From assembly GCF_964199755.1 (NCBI RefSeq), contig NC_133901.1:11733556-11797555 (forward strand): a DNA stretch of 64,000 nucleotides, given 5' to 3'. The DNA is from Larus michahellis (taxonomy: Eukaryota; Chordata; Aves; Charadriiformes; Laridae). Both the position numbers and the translations under genes were made by a program. This document shows, one piece after another, positions 10,251-18,443 of this stretch. Position 1 is the stretch's first letter. The number at the start of each line of letters is the position of its first letter. The notes beneath the pieces were generated by a model. It did no database searches and was not told the DNA's origin. It worked only from the letters and a program-made list of their open reading frames with translations.

Positions 10251-10371
10251 GCCTACGGCCATACCACCCTGAGAATGCCCGATCTCGTCTGATCTCGGAA
10301 GCTAAGCAGGGTCGGGCCCGGTTAGTACTTGGATGGGAGACCGCCTGGGAATACCGGGTGCTGTAGGCTTT
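10251..10371 (+). rRNA. RNA5S: 5S ribosomal RNA gene, copy 9
   Basis: C to T at +26, in the internal loop B region; no pair lost. The same variant is at 14875, 25741, 32043, 41285, 43901 and 53275. The +15,490 duplication that includes this gene ends just downstream, near 10460. Confidence 0.96.
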
Positions 10372-10523
10372 TGCCGGCGGGCGGAGGGGTGCTGCGCGTT
10401 TTGCTGTTGCGTCCGGCAGGGGGGCAGGTGCGGGTGTGGTTGCGGCAGGCGGGTGGGTGTGTGGGGCTGCGGGCCGTGTGGCAGGGGTGTGGAGGTTTTC
10501 TGGAGTGTTGCGCGTGGCATGTT

Positions 10524-10540
10524 GGGTGCTGTAGGCTTTT
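10524..10540 (+). repeat. 5S 3'-end copy inside spacer (tail 2)
   Basis: gggtgctgtaggctttt, identical to +106 to +122 of the 5S gene including the T4 terminator, but with no gene body upstream. The next six bases read ggcggc where the gene has gccggc. This copy opens the second spacer subrepeat in every spacer class. Confidence 0.9.
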
Positions 10541-10687
10541 GGCGGCGGGCGGAGGGGTGTTGAGCGTTTTGGTGTTGCGGGTGGGGGGTTGTGTCGGGGG
10601 GGCAGGTGCGCGTGTGGTTGCGGCAGGCGGGTGGGTGTGTGGGGCTGCAGGGCACGTGGGAGGCTTGTGGAGGTTTTTTGGGTTGTT

Positions 10688-10704
10688 GGGTGCTGTAGGC
10701 TTTT
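10688..10704 (+). repeat. 5S 3'-end copy inside spacer (tail 3)
   Basis: A second perfect 17-base copy of the gene 3' end and terminator, 164 bp after the first. It is followed by gccggc exactly as behind a real gene, then by aggcggggggg instead of gggcggagggg. Confidence 0.9.
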
Positions 10705-10822
10705 GCCGGCAGGCGGGGGGGCGTTGAGTGTTTTGGTGTTGCGAGTGGGGTGTTGCGGCAGGCGGGTGGGTGTGCGGGGCTGCGGGGCGTGTAGCAGGGG
10801 TGTGGAGGTCTTTTGGGGTGTT

Positions 10823-10845
10823 GGGTGCTGTATGATTTTGGCGTC
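10823..10845 (+). repeat. Degenerate 5S 3'-end copy inside spacer (tail 4)
   Basis: gggtgctgtatgattttg is a diverged form of the gene 3' end, followed by gcgtcgggcggag, which resembles the gene-proximal spacer head. It lies 135 bp after tail 3. Its divergence in every unit suggests it is the oldest of the tail copies. Confidence 0.75.
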
Positions 10846-10925
10846 GGGCGGAGCGTCTGGCGAGCGTTGTGGTGTTGCGAGTGGGGTATTGTGGCAGGCG
10901 TCGGGGCAGGTGCGCGTGTTGTTGC

Positions 10926-10948
10926 GGGAGGAGGGAGGGTGTGTGGGG
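10926..10948 (+). other. Putative G-quadruplex motif in mid-spacer
   Basis: Four G runs (10926-10928, 10933-10935, 10937-10939, 10945-10948) with loops of 4, 1 and 5 bases meet the usual G3+N1-7 pattern on the + strand. Recurs in most units; in ten spacers the first loop reads aaga, which still fits. Confidence 0.6.
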
Positions 10949-11047
10949 CTGTAGGGCGTGTGCGGTGCGTGAGTGTGGTGTAAGTACTTAGTGGTGTTGT
11001 GTGTGGGGTGTTGTGTTGTGTGAGGTGCGTGTGTTGTTGGGTGAGGC

Positions 11048-11071
11048 GTGTGTGTGTGTGTGTGTGTGTGT
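11048..11071. repeat. GT microsatellite 1
   Basis: Twelve GT dinucleotides. The homologous tract is present in every spacer and changes length by one or two dinucleotides, which accounts for the 2-bp differences within spacer classes. In ten spacers it ends with a gcgt interruption, a useful lineage marker. Confidence 0.9.
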
Positions 11072-11102
11072 AGGGCAGGGTGCGTGTGGTGAGGGGTGTG
11101 TA

Positions 11103-11108
11103 TTTTTT
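11103..11108 (+). terminator. T6 run upstream of the 5S gene; possible read-through terminator
   Basis: Six consecutive T on the + strand about 187 bp before the next gene. RNA polymerase III stops at runs of four or more T, so this could stop transcripts that run through the spacer before they reach the next promoter. Present in every unit; the role is inferred. Confidence 0.4.
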
Positions 11109-11181
11109 GCGGGGTGTTGCGTGTGGGGTGTTGTTTTGTGTGAGGTGTGTTGTGGGTAGGTGCGTGTGTTGTGCGTGTGTT

Positions 11182-11199
11182 TGTGTGTGTGTGTGTGTG
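11182..11199. repeat. GT microsatellite 2
   Basis: Nine TG dinucleotides preceded by gtgcgtgtgtt. Present in all units with 2-bp length polymorphism. Confidence 0.85.
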
Positions 11200-11240
11200 G
11201 TGTGAGGCGTTGTTGTGGGCGTGGGGGTGTGTGTGAGTGC

Positions 11241-11263
11241 GGGAGGGCGGTGTGGGCGGTGGG
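11241..11263 (+). promoter_or_regulatory. G-run cluster just upstream of the 5S gene (G4 candidate)
   Basis: G runs with loops of 1, 6 and 4 bases at -54 to -32 relative to the gene at 11295. It fits the G-quadruplex pattern on the non-template strand and appears in front of every gene. Whether it affects initiation is not known. Confidence 0.4.
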
Positions 11264-11272
11264 TGTGGAGAG

Positions 11273-11286
11273 GGCTGTTGTGGGGC
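11273..11286 (+). promoter_or_regulatory. Candidate 5S upstream element (D-box-like)
   Basis: ggctgttgtggggc at -22 to -9 resembles the mammalian 5S D box as I recall it (ggctcttggggc), but lies about 10 bp nearer the gene than in mammals. Invariant across units as far as I can read. No TATA-like element is visible near -30. The role is inferred. Confidence 0.3.
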
Positions 11287-11343
11287 AGAGGGGTGCCTAC
11301 GGCCATACCACCCTGAGAACGCCCGATCTCGTCTGATCTCGGA

Positions 11344-11358
11344 AGCTAAGCAGGGTCG
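11344..11358 (+). promoter_or_regulatory. Internal promoter box A of the 5S gene
   Basis: Bases +50 to +64 of the gene (agctaagcagggtcg), the box A of type 1 RNA polymerase III promoters. Unchanged in all 51 copies. Confidence 0.85.
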
Positions 11359-11360
11359 GG

Positions 11361-11366
11361 CCCGGT
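11361..11366 (+). promoter_or_regulatory. Internal promoter intermediate element
   Basis: Bases +67 to +72 (cccggt). All 51 copies have C at +69 where the human, Xenopus and chicken genes I remember have T. Confidence 0.75.
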
Positions 11367-11373
11367 TAGTACT

Positions 11374-11391
11374 TGGATGGGAGACCGCCTG
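11374..11391 (+). promoter_or_regulatory. Internal promoter box C (TFIIIA site)
   Basis: Bases +80 to +97, the main TFIIIA contact. Two polymorphic positions fall here in the array: +91 (C to G, five genes) and +96 (T to C, six genes). Confidence 0.85.
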
Positions 11392-11412
11392 GGAATACCG
11401 GGTGCTGTAGGC

Positions 11413-11416
11413 TTTT
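11413..11416 (+). terminator. RNA polymerase III T4 terminator of the 5S gene
   Basis: Four T at +119 to +122, the minimum usual for vertebrate RNA polymerase III, flanked by C and G. A second T4 (11443-11446) lies 26 bp further on and a T6 (ggttttttggg) later in class M and L spacers, which may act as backups. Confidence 0.8.
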
Positions 11417-12563
11417 GCCGGCGGGCAGAGGGGTGCTGCGCGTTTTGCTGTTGCGTCCGGCAGGGGGGCAGGTGCGGGTGTGGTTGCGGCAGGCGGGTGG
11501 GTGTGTGGGGCTGCAGGGCACGTGGGAGGCTTGTGGAGGTTTTTTGGGCTGTTGTAGGCTTTTGCCGGCAGGCGGGGGGGTGTTGAGTGTTTTGGTGTTG
11601 CGAGTGGGGTGTTGCGGCAGGCGGGTGGGTGTGTGGGGCTGGAGGGCGCGGGGCGTGTGGGAGTGGTGTGTAAGTATTTTGGGGGGCTGTGTTGGGGCAG
11701 GTGCGGGTGTAGTTGCGGCAGGCGGGCGGGTGTGTGGGGCTGCGGGCCGTGTGGCAGGGGTGTGGAGGTTTTCTGGAGTGTTGCGCGTGGCATGTTGGGT
11801 GCTGTAGGCTTTTGGCGGCGGGCGGAGGGGTGTTGAGCGTTTTGGTGTTGCGGGTGGGGGGTTGTGTCGGGGGGGCAGGTGCGCGTGTGGTTGCGGCAGG
11901 CGGGTGGGTGTTTGGGGCTGCAGGGCACGTGGGAGGCTTGTGGAGGTTTTTTGGGTTGTTGGGTGCTGTAGGCTTTTGCCGGCAGGCGGGGGGGCGTTGA
12001 GTGTTTTGGTGTTGCGAGTGGGGTGTTGCGGCAGGCGGGTGGGTGTGCGGGGCTGCGGGGCGTGTAGCAGGGGTGTGGAGGTCTTTTGGGGTGTTGGGTG
12101 CTGTATGATTTTGGCGTCGGGCGGAGCGTCTGGCGAGCGTTGTGGTGTTGCGAGTGGGGTATTGTGGCAGGCGTCGGGGCAGGTGCGTGTGTTGTTGCGG
12201 GAAGAGGGAGGGTGTGTGGGGCTGTAGGGCGTGTGCGGTGCGTGAGTGTGGTGTAAGTACTTAGTGGTGTTGTGTGTGGGGTGTTGTGTTGTGTGAGGTG
12301 CGTGTGTTGTTGGGTGAGGCGTGTGTGTGTGTGTGTGTGTGTAGGGCAGGGTGCGTGTGGTGAGGGGTGTGTATTTTTTGCGGGGTGTTGCGTGTGGGGT
12401 GTTGTTTTGTGTGAGGTGTGTTGTGGGTAGGTGCGTGTGTTGTGCGTGTGTTTGTGTGTGTGTGTGTGGTGTGAGGCGTTGTTGTGGGCATGGGGGTGTG
12501 TGTGAGTGCGGGAGGGCGGTGTGGGCGGTGGGTGTGGAGAGGGCTGTTGTGGGGCAGAGGGGT
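11416..12563. repeat. 5S spacer, class L
   Basis: Class L with gggcaga at +133, a private gggtgtttggggctg change, gcgggaagaggg and gcatgggg. This marker set is shared with the spacers after 12564, 28463, 58081 and 62480. Confidence 0.9.
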
Positions 12564-12684
12564 GCCTACGGCCATACCACCCTGAGAACGCCCGATCTCG
12601 TCTGATCTCGGAAGCTAAGCAGGGTCGGGCCCGGTTAGTACTTGGATGGGAGACCGCCTGGGAATACCGGGTGCTGTAGGCTTT
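12564..12684 (+). rRNA. RNA5S: 5S ribosomal RNA gene, copy 11 (array consensus)
   Basis: Exact consensus. Unit nearly identical to the one before it, so probably a recent single-unit duplication. Confidence 0.98.
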
Positions 12685-13832
12685 TGCCGGCGGGCAGAGG
12701 GGTGCTGCGCGTTTTGCTGTTGCGTCCGGCAGGGGGGCAGGTGCGGGTGTGGTTGCGGCAGGCGGGTGGGTGTGTGGGGCTGCAGGGCACGTGGGAGGCT
12801 TGTGGAGGTTTTTTGGGCTGTTGTAGGCTTTTGCCGGCAGGCGGGGGGGTGTTGAGTGTTTTGGTGTTGCGAGTGGGGTGTTGCGGCAGGCGGGTGGGTG
12901 TGTGGGGCTGGAGGGCGCGGGGCGTGTGGGAGTGGTGTGTAAGTATTTTGGGGGGCTGTGTTGGGGCAGGTGCGGGTGTAGTTGCGGCAGGCGGGCGGGT
13001 GTGTGGGGCTGCGGGCCGTGTGGCAGGGGTGTGGAGGTTTTCTGGAGTGTTGCGCGTGGCATGTTGGGTGCTGTAGGCTTTTGGCGGCGGGCGGAGGGGT
13101 GTTGAGCGTTTTGGTGTTGCGGGTGGGGGGTTGTGTCGGGGGGGCAGGTGCGCGTGTGGTTGCGGCAGGCGGGTGGGTGTTTGGGGCTGCAGGGCACGTG
13201 GGAGGCTTGTGGAGGTTTTTTGGGTTGTTGGGTGCTGTAGGCTTTTGCCGGCAGGCGGGGGGGCGTTGAGTGTTTTGGTGTTGCGAGTGGGGTGTTGCGG
13301 CAGGCGGGTGGGTGTGCGGGGCTGCGGGGCGTGTAGCAGGGGTGTGGAGGTCTTTTGGGGTGTTGGGTGCTGTATGATTTTGGCGTCGGGCGGAGCGTCT
13401 GGCGAGCGTTGTGGTGTTGCGAGTGGGGTATTGTGGCAGGCGTCGGGGCAGGTGCGTGTGTTGTTGCGGGAAGAGGGAGGGTGTGTGGGGCTGTAGGGCG
13501 TGTGCGGTGCGTGAGTGTGGTGTAAGTACTTAGTGGTGTTGTGTGTGGGGTGTTGTGTTGTGTGAGGTGCGTGTGTTGTTGGGTGAGGCGTGTGTGTGTG
13601 TGTGTGTGTGTAGGGCAGGGTGCGTGTGGTGAGGGGTGTGTATTTTTTGCGGGGTGTTGCGTGTGGGGTGTTGTTTTGTGTGAGGTGTGTTGTGGGTAGG
13701 TGCGTGTGTTGTGCGTGTGTTTGTGTGTGTGTGTGTGGTGTGAGGCGTTGTTGTGGGCATGGGGGTGTGTGTGAGTGCGGGAGGGCGGTGTGGGCGGTGG
13801 GTGTGGAGAGGGCTGTTGTGGGGCAGAGGGGT
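12685..13832. repeat. 5S spacer, class L
   Basis: Same length and markers as the preceding spacer (gggcaga, gggtgtttgg, gaagaggg, gcatgggg). Confidence 0.9.
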
Positions 13833-13953
13833 GCCTACGGCCATACCACCCTGAGAACGCCCGATCTCGTCTGATCTCGGAAGCTAAGCAGGGTCGGGCC
13901 CGGTTAGTACTTGGATGGGAGACCGCCCGGGAATACCGGGTGCTGTAGGCTTT
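13833..13953 (+). rRNA. RNA5S: 5S ribosomal RNA gene, copy 12
   Basis: T to C at +96, in box C beside loop E (U80 then faces C96). Shared with 4104, 19594, 31001, 40243 and 42859. Confidence 0.96.
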
Positions 13954-14874
13954 TGCCGGCGGGCGGAGGGGTGCTGCGCGTTTTGCTGTTGCGTCCGGCA
14001 GGGGGGCAGGTGCGGGTGTGGTTGCGGCAGGCGGGCGGGTGTGTGGGGCTGCGGGCCGTGTGGCAGGGGTGTGGAGGTTTTCTGGAGTGTTGCGCGTGGC
14101 ATGTTGGGTGCTGTAGGCTTTTGGCGGCGGGCGGAGGGGTGTTGAGCGTTTTGGTGTTGCGGGTGGGGGGTTGTGTCGGGGGGGCAGGTGCGCGTGTGGT
14201 TGCGGCAGGCGGGTGGGTGTGTGGGGCTGCAGGGCACGTGGGAGGCTTGTGGAGGTTTTTTGGGTTGTTGGGTGCTGTAGGCTTTTGCCGGCAGGCGGGG
14301 GGGCGTTGAGTGTTTTGGTGTTGCGAGTGGGGTGTTGCGGCAGGCGGGTGGGTGTGCGGGGCTGCGGGGCGTGTAGCAGGGGTGTGGAGGTCTTTTGGGG
14401 TGTTGGGTGCTGTATGATTTTGGCGTCGGGCGGAGCGTCTGGCGAGCGTTGTGGTGTTGCGAGTGGGGTATTGTGGCAGGCGTCGGGGCAGGTGCGCGTG
14501 TTGTTGCGGGAGGAGGGAGGGTGTGTGGGGCTGTAGGGCGTGTGCGGTGCGTGAGTGTGGTGTAAGTACTTAGTGGTGTTGTGTGTGGGGTGTTGTGTTG
14601 TGTGAGGTGCGTGTGTTGTTGGGTGAGGCGTGTGTGTGTGTGTGTGTGTGTAGGGCAGGGTGCGTGTGGTGAGGGGTGTGTATTTTTTGCGGGGTGTTGC
14701 GTGTGGGGTGTTGTTTTGTGTGAGGTGTGTTGTGGGTAGGTGCGTGTGTTGTGCGTGTGTTTGTGTGTGTGTGTGTGTGGTGTGAGGCGTTGTTGTGGGC
14801 GTGGGGGTGTGTGTGAGTGCGGGAGGGCGGTGTGGGCGGTGGGTGTGGAGAGGGCTGTTGTGGGGCAGAGGGGT
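13954..14874. repeat. 5S spacer, class S
   Basis: Class S with ggcgggcgggtgtg in the head (C where the spacer after 10251 has T). Always precedes a long 1574-1578-bp unit in this window when its gene carries +96C (13833, 31001, 40243, 42859). Confidence 0.9.
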
Positions 14875-14995
14875 GCCTACGGCCATACCACCCTGAGAAT
14901 GCCCGATCTCGTCTGATCTCGGAAGCTAAGCAGGGTCGGGCCCGGTTAGTACTTGGATGGGAGACCGCCTGGGAATACCGGGTGCTGTAGGCTTT
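14875..14995 (+). rRNA. RNA5S: 5S ribosomal RNA gene, copy 13
   Basis: C to T at +26 only. Its counterpart at 32043 has gained +104T as well, so the duplicates have begun to diverge; 41285 keeps the present form. Confidence 0.96.
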
Positions 14996-16452
14996 TGCCG
15001 GCGGGCGGAGGGGTGCTGCGCGTTTTGCTGTTGCATCCGGCAGGGGGGCAGGTGCGGGTGTGGTTGCGGCAGGCGGGTGGGCGTGTGGGGCTGCGGGGCG
15101 CGTGGGAGGCTTGTGGAGGTTTTTTGGGCTGTTGTAGGCTTTTGCCGGCAGGCGGGGGGGTGTTGAGTGTTTTGGTGTTGCGAGTGGGTGTTGCGGCAGG
15201 CGGGCGGGTTTGTGGGGCTGCGGGCCGTGTGGCAGGGGTGTGGAGGTTTTCTGGAGTGTTGCGCGTGGCATGTTGGGTGCTGTAGGCTTTTGGCGGCGGG
15301 CAGAGGGGTGTTGAGCGTTTTGGTGTTGCGGGTGGGGGGTTGTGTCGGGGGGGCAGGTGCGCGTGTGGTTGTGGCAGGCGGGTGGGTGTGTGGGGCTGCA
15401 GGGCACGTGGGAGGCTTGTGGAGGTTTTTTGGGCTGTTGTAGGCTTTTGCCGGCAGGCGGGGGGGTGTTGAGTGTTTTGGTGTTGCGAGTGGGGTGTTGC
15501 GGCAGGCGGGTGGGTGTGTGGGGCTGGAGGGCGCGGGGCGTGTGGGAGTGGTGTGTAAGTATTTTGGGGGGCTGTGTTGGGGCAGGTGCGGGTGTAGTTG
15601 CGGCAGGCGGGCGGGTGTGTGGGGCTGCGGGCCGTGTGGCAGGGGTGTGGAGGTTTTCTGGAGTGTTGCGCGTGGCATGTTGGGTGCTGTAGGCTTTTGG
15701 CGGCGGGCGGAGGGGTGTTGAGCGTTTTGGTGTTGCGGGTGGGGGGTTGTGTCGGGGGGGCAGGTGCGCGTGTGGTTGCGGCAGGCGGGTGGGTGTGTGG
15801 GGCTGCAGGGCACGTGGGAGGCTTGTGGAGGTTTTTTGGGTTGTTGGGTGCTGTAGGCTTTTGCCGGCAGGCGGGGGGGCGTTGAGTGTTTTGGTGTTGC
15901 GAGTGGGGTGTTGCGGCAGGCGGGTGGGTGTGCGGGGCTGCGGGGCGTGTAGCAGGGGTGTGGAGGTCTTTTGGGGTGTTGGGTGCTGTATGATTTTGGC
16001 GTCGGGCGGAGCGTCTGGCGAGCGTTGTGGTGTTGCGAGTGGGGTATTGTGGCAGGCGTCGGGGCAGGTGCGCGTGTTGTTGCGGGAGGAGGGAGGGTGT
16101 GTGGGGCTGTAGGGCGTGTGCGGTGCGTGAGGGTGGTGTAAGTACTTAGTGGTGTTGTGTGTGGGGTGTTGTGTTGTGTGAGGTGCGTGTGTTGTTGGGT
16201 GAGGCGTGTGTGTGTGTGTGTGTGTGTGTAGGGCAGGGTGCGTGTGGTGAGGGGTGTGTATTTTTTGCGGGGTGTTGCGTGTGGGGTGTTGTTTTGTGTG
16301 AGGTGTGTTGTGGGTAGGTGCGTGTGTTGTGCGTGTGTTTGTGTGTGTGTGTGTGTGGTGTGAGGCGTTGTTGTGGGCGTGGGGGTGTGTGTGAGTGCGG
16401 GAGGGCGGTGTGGGCGGTGGGTGTGGAGAGGGCTGTTGTGGGGCAGAGGGGT
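14996..16452. repeat. 5S spacer, 1578-bp-period class (M fused to L, reference description)
   Basis: Two truncated 5S-tail copies, at 15131 and 15436, 305 bp apart. The left part follows class M up to ggaggttttttggg and the right part continues as class L, as expected if an M and an L spacer recombined at that shared motif. Markers: gttgcatccggc in the head and a one-base-shorter gagtgggtg. Confidence 0.85.
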
Positions 16453-16573
16453 GCCTACGGCCATACCACCCTGAGAACGCCTGATCTCGTCTGATCTCGG
16501 AAGCTAAGCAGGGTCGGGCCCGGTTAGTACTTGGATGGGAGACCGCCTGGGAATATCGGGTGCTGTAGGCTTT
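16453..16573 (+). rRNA. RNA5S: 5S ribosomal RNA gene, copy 14
   Basis: C to T at +30 (U30-G47 wobble in helix III) and at +104 (G71-U104 wobble in helix V). The same pair marks the genes at 35934 and 46523, each followed by the longest spacer class. Confidence 0.95.
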
Positions 16574-18322
16574 TGCCGGCGGGCGGAGGGGTGCTGCGCG
16601 TTTTGCTGTTGCATCCGGCAGGGGGGCAGGTGCGGGTGTGGTTGCGGCAGGCGGGTGGGCGTGTGGGGCTGCGGGGCGCGTGGGAGGCTTGTGGAGGTTT
16701 TTTGGGCTGTTGTAGGCTTTTGCCGGCAGGTGGGGGGGTGTTGAGTGTTTTGGTGTTGCGAGTGGGTGTTGCGGCAGGCGGGCGGGTTTGTGGGGCTGCG
16801 GGCCGTGTGGCAGGGGTGTGGAGGTTTTCTGGAGTGTTGCGCGTGGCATGTTGGGTGCTGTAGGCTTTTGGCGGCGGGCAGAGGGGTGTTGAGCGTTTTG
16901 GTGTTGCGGGTGGGGGGTTGTGTCGGGGGGGCAGGTGCGCGTGTGGTTGCGGCAGGCGGGTGGGTGTGTGGGGCTGCAGGGCACGTGGGAGGCTTGTGGA
17001 GGTTTTTTGGGCTGTTGTAGGCTTTTGCCGGCAGGCGGGGGGGTGTTGAGTGTTTTGGTGTTGCGAGTGGGGTGTTGCGGCAGGCGGGTGGGTGTGTGGG
17101 GCTGGAGGGCGCGGGGCGTGTGGGAGTGGTGTGTAAGTATTTTGGGGGGCTGTGTTGGGGCAGGTGCGGGTGTAGTTGCGGCAGGCGGGCGGGTGTGTGG
17201 GGCTGCGGGCCGTGTGGCAGGGGTGTGGAGGTTTTCTGGAGTGTTACGCGTGGCATGTTGGGTGCTGTAGGCTTTTGCCGGCGGGCGGAGGGGTGCTGCG
17301 CGTTTTGCTGTTGCGTCCGGCAGGGGGGCAGGTGCGGGTGTGGTTGCGGCAGGCGGGTGGACGTGTGGGGCTGCGGGGCGCGTGGGAGGCTTGTGGAGGT
17401 TTTTTGGGCTGTTGTAGGCTTTTGCCGGCAGGCGGGGGGGTGTTGAGTGTTTTGGTGTTGCGAGTGGGGTGTTGCGGCAGGCGGGTGGGTTTGTGGGGCT
17501 CCGGGCCGTGTGGCAGGGGTGTGGAGGTTTTCTGGAGTGTTGCGCGTGGCACGTTGGGTGCTGTAGGCTTTTGGCGGCGGGCGGAGGGGTGTTGAGCGTT
17601 TTGGTGTTGCGGGTGGGGGGTTGTGTCGGGGGGGCAGGTGCGCGTGTGGTTGCGGCAGGCGGGTGGGTGTGTGGGGCTGCAGGGCACGTGGGAGGCTTGT
17701 GGAGGTTTTTTGGGTTGTTGGGTGCTGTAGGCTTTTGCCGGCAGGCGGGGGGGCGTTGAGTGTTTTGGTGTTGCGAGTGGGGTGTTGCGGCAGGCGGGTG
17801 GGTGTGCGGGGCTGCGGGGCGTGTAGCAGGGGTGTGGAGGTCTTTTGGGGTGTTGGGTGCTGTATGATTTTGGCGTCGGGCGGAGCGTCTGGCGAGCGTT
17901 GTGGTGTTGCGAGTGGGGTATTGTGGCAGGCGTCGGGGCAGGTGCGCGTGTTGTTGCGGGAGGAGGGAGGGTGTGTGGGGCTGTAGGGCGTGTGCGGTGC
18001 GTGAGTGTGGTGTAAGTACTTAGTGGTGTTGTGTGTGGGGTGTTGTGTTGTGTGAGGTGCGTGTGTTGTTGGGTGAGGCGTGTGTGTGTGTGTGTGTGTG
18101 TAGGGCAGGGTGCGTGTGGTGAGGGGTGTGTATTTTTTGCGGGGTGTTGCGTGTGGGGTGTTGTTTTGTGTGAAGTGTGTTGTGGGTAGGTGCGTGTGTT
18201 GTGCGTGTGTTTGTGTGTGTGTGTGTGGTGTGAGGCGTTGTTGTGGGCGTGGGGGTGTGTGTGAGTGCGGGAGGGCGGTGTGGGCGGTGGGTGTGGAGAG
18301 GGCTGTTGTGGGGCAGAGGGGT
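16574..18322. repeat. 5S spacer, 1870-bp-period class (M-L-M fusion, reference description)
   Basis: Longest spacer in the window (1749 bp). It follows the 1578-class fusion, then at the tail copy 17260-17276 (after gtgttacgcg) restarts with the gene-proximal head and runs to the end as a class M spacer. The second part is the same as 1770 onward. Markers: gttgcatccggc, gcaggtggggggg, ctccgggccg, gtgaagtg. Confidence 0.87.
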
Positions 18323-18443
18323 GCCTACGGCCATACCACCCTGAGAACGCCCGATCTCATCTGATCTCGGAAGCTAAGCAGGGTCGGGCCCGGTTAGTAC
18401 TTGGATGGGAGACCGCCTGGGAATAGCGGGTGCTGTAGGCTTT
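18323..18443 (+). rRNA. RNA5S: 5S ribosomal RNA gene, copy 15
   Basis: +37A and +104G (G71/G104 mismatch in helix V), identical to its partner at 2833. Confidence 0.95.

Larger units (their letters stand above)
1690..10460. repeat. Higher-order repeat block A, first copy
   Basis: About 8.8 kb with genes 2833 to 10251. Periods 1271, 1168, 1269, 1269, 1271, 1170 and all gene variants recur in the same order at +15,490. I noticed one substitution between the copies. Confidence 0.9.
10372..11294. repeat. 5S spacer, class S (reference description, 923 bp)
   Basis: The simplest spacer. Starting from the gene's own 3' end at 10356 it reads as subrepeats of 168, 164 and 135 bp, each opening with a 5S-tail copy (10524, 10688, 10823), the last degenerate. 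Then come a G4-type stretch (10926-10948), the taagtactta motif (10981), a 24-bp GT tract (11048-11071), a T6 run (11103-11108), a second GT tract (11182-11199) and the G-run cluster before the next gene. Confidence 0.9.
11295..11415 (+). rRNA. RNA5S: 5S ribosomal RNA gene, copy 10 (array consensus)
   Basis: Exact consensus. Followed by an almost identical unit (12564), with counterparts at 28463 and 29732 (offset 17,168). Confidence 0.98.
10050..16450. repeat. Higher-order repeat block B, first copy
   Basis: Periods 1044, 1269, 1269, 1042, 1578 recur in order at 27419 to 33621 (offset 17,168). The offset exceeds that of block A by 1,678 bp, the length of the single extra L-L fusion unit at 25741. 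Confidence 0.85.

Noticed and set aside
10524-10540. Tail copies as separate 5S pseudogenes or SINEs with a 5S head
   Set aside because: Only the last 17 or so bases of the gene are present, with no box A or box C, no A-tail and no target-site duplications. They are subrepeat starts, not retroposed copies.
10978-10996. gtgtaagtacttagtgg as a possible remnant of 5S box C (ttagtacttggatgg)
   Set aside because: Only agtactt is shared without shifts, and aagtactt is a short palindrome that could arise by chance in this low-complexity setting.
11048-11071. GT tracts as telomere-like or Z-DNA regulatory elements
   Set aside because: Pure GT dinucleotide repeats with slippage-like length changes; no telomere motif, and Z-DNA formation cannot be judged from sequence alone.
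9946-14886. Very long antisense open frames (over 1,600 codons here, and similar ones at 27114-32054, 55688-60403 and 4175-8443)
   Set aside because: They run straight through 5S genes in antisense, are rich in His, Thr and Pro because the strand is mostly C and A, and stay open because stops are rare in that composition and several repeat periods (1044, 1170, 1269, 1578) are multiples of three. No domain or start context supports coding.
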